Source: Bacillota bacterium (lineage in GTDB: Bacteria > Bacillota > Clostridia > Saccharofermentanales > Fastidiosipilaceae). From it: 9,063 bases of DNA. Below, in pieces: positions 6,641 through 9,063 of the stretch; position 1 is the first letter of the stretch, and every line of letters starts with the position of its first letter. Where the stretch lies: NCBI GenBank assembly GCA_023388205.1, contig JAEWGS010000084.1, positions 1-9,063 of the forward strand, read 5' to 3'. A program made the position numbers and the translations under genes. A model generated the notes under the pieces. That model did not search any database and was not told the origin of the DNA. It saw nothing but the letters and a program-made list of their open reading frames with translations.

Positions 6641-6983
6641 GTCTGACCATCAAGAATTCGCAAAACAAGCCTATCTTTTGGACCTATCGAAGCAGGCTCA
6701 CTTTTCGCCCCTAGAGGAAGTCGTTCAGCTCATTCAGACTGGACCTGCAAAGCGTTTTCGCATCGAACAGATCAATTCCTGCGGTCAGTCGGGCAGCGTT
6801 TACGATCAGGATGAAGCGGAGTGGGTCTGCCTAGTGGCAGGGCGCGCTGTTTTGGAGGTCGAGGGGCTCGGCCGTTTGAATTTAGTGCCTGGGCAGCTTT
6901 TGTATCTTCCCCCGCACTGTCGCCACAAGTTGATCGATACGAGCGAACGTTGTATTTGGCTGTGTTTCTTCTTGACGCTTTGA
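6603..6983 (+). CDS. Small single-domain cupin protein
   Basis: The C-terminal part (about 64-124) matches a family of small cupins carrying a YDQxExEWVxLLxGxAxLE motif. Here it reads YDQDEAEWVCLVAGRAVLEVEG (67-88), then LVPGQLLYLPPHCRHKL (94-110), then WLCFFL. Residues Glu73, His105 and His108 fall where cupins place metal ligands. Substrate and function are unknown. The start is taken as GTG at 6603 (126 residues), six bases after AAGGAGG at 6590-6596. The ATG at 6609 is the alternative (124 residues) and a TTG at 6567 is less likely. The gene overlaps the preceding frame by 38 bases, so its ribosome binding site lies inside the upstream gene and the two are probably coupled. The first 60 residues are not recognised. 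Confidence 0.8.
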   Translation: MEMKAKQQQDCFESDHQEFAKQAYLLDLSKQAHFSPLEEVVQLIQTGPAKRFRIEQINSCGQSGSVYDQDEAEWVCLVAGRAVLEVEGLGRLNLVPGQLLYLPPHCRHKLIDTSERCIWLCFFLTL

Positions 6984-7000
6984 GCATTTGGCTTCATAAT
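6972..7000 (+). promoter_or_regulatory. Candidate sigma-A promoter for infA
   Basis: TTGACG (6972-6977) and CATAAT (6995-7000) are separated by exactly 17 bases, each matching five of six consensus positions. The -35 lies within the last codons of the cupin gene and the start point would be near 7007, giving a leader of about 97 bases before infA. The leader holds a GTGCCT/AGGCAT inverted repeat (7028-7033 and 7046-7051, one G-U pair). Confidence 0.6.
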
Positions 7001-7103
7001 CGATATCTAATTCTAAATTGCGTTTTTGTGCCTATCTGGTGCAACAGGCATGATGGAATGATCAAATTTATATTCATTCTTCGCTTTAATAGGAAGGTGT
7101 TTC

Positions 7104-7322
7104 ATGTCAAAAGCTGATGTGATTGAAGTTGAGGGCGTTGTCGAAGAGGCTTTGCCGAACGCTAATTTTAAGGTACGTCTGGCCAATGGCCATTTGGTTT
7201 TGGCTCATATTTCAGGCCGCTTGCGTCAGAACTATATCAAGATTCTTCAAGGGGATCGTGTGACGATGGAACTGTCGCCTTACGATTTGACGAGAGGCCG
7301 CATCACCTGGCGCGCGAAATAA
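7104..7322 (+). CDS. infA: Translation initiation factor IF-1
   Basis: IF-1 occupies the ribosomal A site during initiation and works with IF-2 and IF-3. The product is 72 residues, the standard length, and forms a single OB fold. Family features visible are the [23 protein letters not shown] opening, [33 protein letters not shown], and a basic end (TWRAK, where many relatives have TYRYK or similar). The ATG at 7104 follows AGGAAGG at 7091-7097. It is 120 bases from the cupin gene, with a promoter candidate in between, so it may be transcribed both by readthrough and independently. Confidence 0.98.
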   Translation: MSKADVIEVEGVVEEALPNANFKVRLANGHLVLAHISGRLRQNYIKILQGDRVTMELSPYDLTRGRITWRAK

Positions 7323-7380
7323 GCCCTGTCAAAATCGCGAAGTCGGTGTTGCAGTGTTGCCGAGGTTCTATCGATCATTT

Positions 7381-7410
7381 CGACAAATCTTCTTATTTTC
7401 TAGATTTGCG
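7381..7410 (+). other. AT-rich hairpin in the infA-rpmJ spacer
   Basis: CAAATCT (7384-7390) and AGATTTG (7402-7408) form a perfect 7-bp stem with an 11-base loop, extended by CG/CG across a bulged A (7381-7383 and 7409-7410). No T-run follows, so it is not a typical terminator on the + strand. It lies just upstream of the rpmJ promoter. The rest of 7323-7431 shows only a short GTGTTGC direct repeat (7347-7361) and no gene. Confidence 0.4.
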
Positions 7411-7431
7411 GACAAAATCAGTTAAAAACGC

Positions 7432-7459
7432 TTGAAAAATGTAGTAATACTGATAAAAT
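7432..7459 (+). promoter_or_regulatory. Extended -10 promoter for rpmJ
   Basis: TTGAAA (7432-7437) is followed after 16 bases by TAAAAT (7454-7459), and a TG one base before the hexamer (7451-7452) makes an extended -10. The expected start is near 7466. This gives a leader of about 112 bases before rpmJ and would drive the 3' part of the cluster separately from infA. Confidence 0.7.
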
Positions 7460-7487
7460 ATTACGACGCATGTTTTGAGATAAGTAA

Positions 7488-7545
7488 CTGAATAAATTCA
7501 GCGATAGCGCTCATGTGCAGACCCAAGTGTGTTCACCTGGGATCT
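7488..7545 (+). promoter_or_regulatory. Structured rpmJ leader with hairpins
   Basis: The main hairpin pairs AGACCCAAGTG (7519-7529) with CACCTGGGATCT (7534-7545) around a TGTT loop. It has one A/C mismatch and one bulged A. A smaller palindrome, CTGAATAAATTCAG (7488-7501), lies upstream. The hairpin ends 17 bases before the AAGGAGGT ribosome binding site (7563-7570). The pairing is seen directly. A role in controlling rpmJ is inference. Confidence 0.45.
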
Positions 7546-7578
7546 ACGACGGCGAAGATGCTAAGGAGGTATATACAG

Positions 7579-7692
7579 ATGAAGGTTCGTGCTTCTGTGA
7601 AGCCCATGTGTGAAAAATGCAAGGTCATCCGCCGTAAGGGTCGTGTGATGATTATCTGCAGCGATCCGAAACACAAACAAAGACAAGGCTAA
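7579..7692 (+). CDS. rpmJ: 50S ribosomal protein L36, zinc-binding form
   Basis: bL36 is a tiny late-assembly large-subunit protein. The 37-codon frame reads [21 protein letters not shown] and ends HKQRQG, the classic L36 sequence. Cys11, Cys14, Cys27 and His32 form the C3H zinc site of the zinc-dependent form. The ATG at 7579 lies eight bases after a perfect AAGGAGGT (7563-7570). It stands between infA and rpsM as in most Bacillota, but is flanked by unusually long spacers (256 bases before and 193 after). Confidence 0.97.
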   Translation: MKVRASVKPMCEKCKVIRRKGRVMIICSDPKHKQRQG

Positions 7693-7718
7693 TGAGCAAG
7701 TTGTTCATGCCTTGATGT

Positions 7719-7742
7719 AAAAGTCCGCTTGCCGGGCTTTTT
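7719..7742 (+). terminator. Terminator or attenuator between rpmJ and rpsM
   Basis: AAAAGTCCG (7719-7727) pairs with CGGGCTTTT (7733-7741) around a CTTGC loop, with one G-U pair. The right arm gives a run of five T's (7738-7742), and a second run follows at 7749-7753. It lies 26 bases after the rpmJ stop. Since rpsM, rpsK and rpoA must still be expressed, it is probably partial, or is bypassed by a downstream promoter. Confidence 0.7.
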
Positions 7743-7796
7743 GTCTTGTTTTTAATCATGCTTTTGGCGAGACGCATCTTTCCATTAGCGTGTCGA

Positions 7797-7866
7797 TATA
7801 TAAGTCTCCAACTGCGGAGGCGGGCTGAGAATTCTTGCGGGATTCTTAGTTGAAGCTATGTAAGCC
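7797..7866 (+). promoter_or_regulatory. rpsM leader: possible -10 and hairpins
   Basis: In the 193-base rpmJ-rpsM gap, after the terminator, TATATAAG (7797-7804) could be a -10 but no convincing -35 precedes it. Then CTCC (7806-7809) can pair with GGAG (7816-7819). A stronger hairpin pairs CTGAGAAT (7825-7832) with ATTCTTAG (7842-7849), with one G-U pair and a U-G extension, around a 7-base loop. GGCT (7823-7826) could alternatively pair with AGCC (7863-7866), just upstream of the rpsM ribosome binding site. The promoter part is weak. The hairpin is clear. Confidence 0.35.
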
Positions 7867-7885
7867 AAAATATACGGAGGAAACT

Positions 7886-8254
7886 ATGGCTCGTATTTCA
7901 GGAGTAGACCTGCCAAACGAGAAGCGCATCGAGATTGCGATGACGTATATCTATGGTATCGGTCGTACGCTTTCGAATAAGATTTTGGACACCTGCGGGA
8001 TTGATCCGAATACGCGCACGAAGGATTTGACGGACGATCAATTGTCAAAGATTCGTGATGAGCTTGAAAACAATTACAAAGTCGAAGGTGACTTGCGTCG
8101 TGAAGTTGCGATGAACATTAAGCGCTTGAGCGACATCGGCTGCTATCGTGGCCGTCGTCATCGCACGGGCTTGCCTGTCCGTGGTCAGCGCACGAAAACC
8201 AATGCGCGCACACGCAAAGGTCCGAAGCGCACCATCGCTGGGAAGAAGAAATAA
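7886..8254 (+). CDS. rpsM: 30S ribosomal protein S13
   Basis: uS13 lies in the 30S head, contacts the P-site tRNA and forms bridges to the large subunit. The 122-residue product starts [24 protein letters not shown]. It carries a helix-hairpin-helix-like segment with [11 protein letters not shown] (24-34) and ends in the basic tail [18 protein letters not shown] (91-108) plus [13 protein letters not shown]. The start is the ATG at 7886, five bases after GGAGG (7876-7880). The frame is open back to 7850, but that extension lacks family sequence and would include the ribosome binding site. Confidence 0.98.
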   Translation: MARISGVDLPNEKRIEIAMTYIYGIGRTLSNKILDTCGIDPNTRTKDLTDDQLSKIRDELENNYKVEGDLRREVAMNIKRLSDIGCYRGRRHRTGLPVRGQRTKTNARTRKGPKRTIAGKKK

Positions 8255-8267
8255 GGAGGTCTAAATC

Positions 8268-8672
8268 ATGGCGAAAGTTGCTAAAAAGAGAACTACTCGT
8301 ACCCGTCGTCGTGAGCGCAAGAATGTTGAGCGCGGTCAAGTGCATATTCATTCGACCTTCAACAACACGATTGTCACGGTTACAGATATGGAAGGTAACG
8401 CGATTACTCAGTCCTCGGCCGGCCGCCAGGGCATGAAGGGTTCGCGTAAGGGAACGCCCTTTGCCGCTCAGATGGCGAGCGAAGCTGCTGCTGAAGCCGC
8501 GGTGAAGGAATACAAGTTGAAATCTGTTGAGGTTTTCGTCAAAGGTCCCGGTCCTGGTCGCGAAACTGCGATTCGTGCCTTGGGCAATGTGGGTCTCGAG
8601 GTTACGCTCATTCGTGACGTGACACCGATTCCGCATAACGGCTGCCGTCCCCCCAAGAAGCGGAGAGGTTAA
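8268..8672 (+). CDS. rpsK: 30S ribosomal protein S11
   Basis: uS11 is a platform protein of the small subunit near the E site and mRNA exit. The 134-residue product has a basic N-terminal arm (1-20), then [17 protein letters not shown] (24-40), the KGPGPGRE loop (92-99) and the hallmark [17 protein letters not shown] (117-133). The ATG at 8268 follows AAGGAGGT (8253-8260), which overlaps the rpsM stop, so the two are tightly coupled. Its TAA stop coincides with the first base of an inverted repeat in the gap to rpoA. rpsD does not follow. Confidence 0.98.
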   Translation: MAKVAKKRTTRTRRRERKNVERGQVHIHSTFNNTIVTVTDMEGNAITQSSAGRQGMKGSRKGTPFAAQMASEAAAEAAVKEYKLKSVEVFVKGPGPGRETAIRALGNVGLEVTLIRDVTPIPHNGCRPPKKRRG

Positions 8673-8747
8673 GCCGTTCCATAAATGTTTTCTGGCCGAC
8701 ACCTTTGGTGGCAGGTATGAGGAAAACATGGGTTGTTATTAACGGCT
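8672..8747 (+). promoter_or_regulatory. Nested inverted repeats (structured RNA candidate) in the rpsK-rpoA gap
   Basis: Three complementary tiers are nested. The outer is AGCCGTT (8672-8678) with AACGGCT (8741-8747). The middle is ATGTTTTC (8685-8692) with GAAAACAT (8722-8729), plus a T-G wobble (8693/8721). The inner is CACC (8700-8703) with GGTG (8707-8710) around TTT. All are perfect at the stated bases. The outer arm begins on the last base of the rpsK stop codon. No T-run follows the structure, so it is not an obvious terminator. I know no named leader that matches it. A role in rpoA expression or mRNA processing is inference. Confidence 0.6.
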
Positions 8748-8756
8748 GAATCGAAT

Positions 8757-8773
8757 GATGTGTGAGACACATC
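8757..8773 (+). promoter_or_regulatory. Perfect hairpin abutting the rpoA ribosome binding site
   Basis: GATGTGT (8757-8763) and ACACATC (8767-8773) form a perfect 7-bp stem with a GAG loop. It ends one base before the rpoA ribosome binding site GGGAGG (8775-8780). Its position suggests an effect on ribosome access to rpoA, which is inference. Confidence 0.5.
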
Positions 8774-8787
8774 CGGGAGGAATAGTT

Positions 8788-9063
8788 ATGTTGGAAATGA
8801 ATAAGCCGGATATCGAGGTTTTGGAACTCTCAGAAGACAAGTCTCATGGTAAGTTCGTGGTGGAACCTTTGCAGCGTGGCTACGGCCTGACGCTTGGAAA
8901 CTCATTGCGCCGTGTGTTGCTCTCTTCTTTGGAGGGCGCTGCGATCACATCGCTACGCATCGAGAATGTTTTTCATGAATTTTCAACAGTGGACGGCGTG
9001 ATCGAGGATATGACCGAGATCATTCTCAATGTGAAATCCATTCGCGCCAAGATGCATGTGGAT
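8788..9063 (+). CDS. rpoA: RNA polymerase alpha subunit, N-terminal fragment (3' end outside window)
   Basis: Alpha dimerises to start RNA polymerase assembly and later contacts promoter UP elements and activators. The 92 codons present cover the first part of the N-terminal assembly domain. [21 protein letters not shown] (26-46) is the dimerisation-helix signature shared by all bacterial alphas. It is followed by [37 protein letters not shown], which is also strongly conserved. The ATG at 8788 lies seven bases after GGGAGG (8775-8780). The frame runs off the window end intact. The gap from rpsK is 115 bases and structured. Confidence 0.97.
   Translation, partial: MLEMNKPDIEVLELSEDKSHGKFVVEPLQRGYGLTLGNSLRRVLLSSLEGAAITSLRIENVFHEFSTVDGVIEDMTEIILNVKSIRAKMHVD

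Noticed and set aside
6821..7117. 98-codon + strand frame overlapping the cupin end and the infA start
   Set aside because: Different frame from the clear cupin motif and crosses the infA promoter and start. No supporting features.
8696..8722. Possible kink-turn (CC-GA opposite UAU-GA-GG) in the rpoA leader
   Set aside because: The canonical stem next to the tandem GA pairs fails after one base pair (A against G), and the arrangement competes with the perfect CACC/GGTG and ATGTTTTC/GAAAACAT stems.
8118..8729. 203-codon open frame on the - strand opposite rpsM and rpsK
   Set aside because: Antisense shadow of highly conserved genes, with no recognisable protein features.
8672..8747. A small mobile element with terminal inverted repeats
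   Set aside because: There is no flanking target duplication or internal gene, and the second inner pair of arms fits RNA folding better than transposon ends.

Overview
The window is a stretch of the conserved bacterial ribosomal-protein supercluster, the spc operon running into the alpha operon. Every gene lies on the + strand. The order is 'rplE-rpsN-rpsH-rplF-rplR-rpsE-rpmD-rplO-secY | adk-map-ORF232-cupin-infA | rpmJ | rpsM-rpsK-rpoA'. The gene order, the zinc-type short S14, the zinc-lid adenylate kinase, and adk-map-infA-rpmJ following secY all point to a Bacillota (Firmicutes) chromosome of medium GC content. Shine-Dalgarno sequences are strong and GGAGG-like, and TGA is a normal stop codon. 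rpsD is absent between rpsK and rpoA, which is Bacilli-like, but the lineage cannot be fixed more closely from sequence reading alone.

Region 1 (1-4166) is compact. It holds the L5 C-terminus, then S14, S8, L6, L18, S5, L30, L15 and the SecY translocon channel, with gaps of 1 to 61 bases and a strong ribosome binding site for almost every gene. The only structured gap is a perfect 7-bp hairpin between rpsH and rplF. Region 2 (4167-4468) breaks the operon. A strong intrinsic terminator follows secY, then comes an extended -10 promoter and a structured adk leader. Region 3 (4469-7322) carries adk (nucleotide balance), map (N-terminal Met removal), an unrecognised 232-residue basic protein, a small cupin and infA. 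The last two genes before infA occupy the place where many Bacillota have a small KOW-domain protein. infA has its own promoter overlapping the end of the cupin gene.

Region 4 (7323-7885) has two long leaders around the 37-codon rpmJ. The first contains an extended -10 promoter and a hairpin. The second contains a terminator or attenuator and another hairpin ahead of rpsM. Region 5 (7886-9063) is rpsM-rpsK-rpoA, with rpoA cut off by the window end. The 115-base rpsK-rpoA gap has nested inverted repeats starting on the rpsK stop codon, and a second perfect hairpin one base before the rpoA ribosome binding site.

Together the genes serve translation, protein export, N-terminal processing, initiation and transcription. 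Most of the window is ordinary. The unusual parts are the extra regulatory breakpoints (terminators, promoters, leader hairpins), the two accessory genes between map and infA, and a double Lys-to-His change in a conserved L6 motif. I did not see mobile elements, CRISPR arrays, tRNA or rRNA genes.
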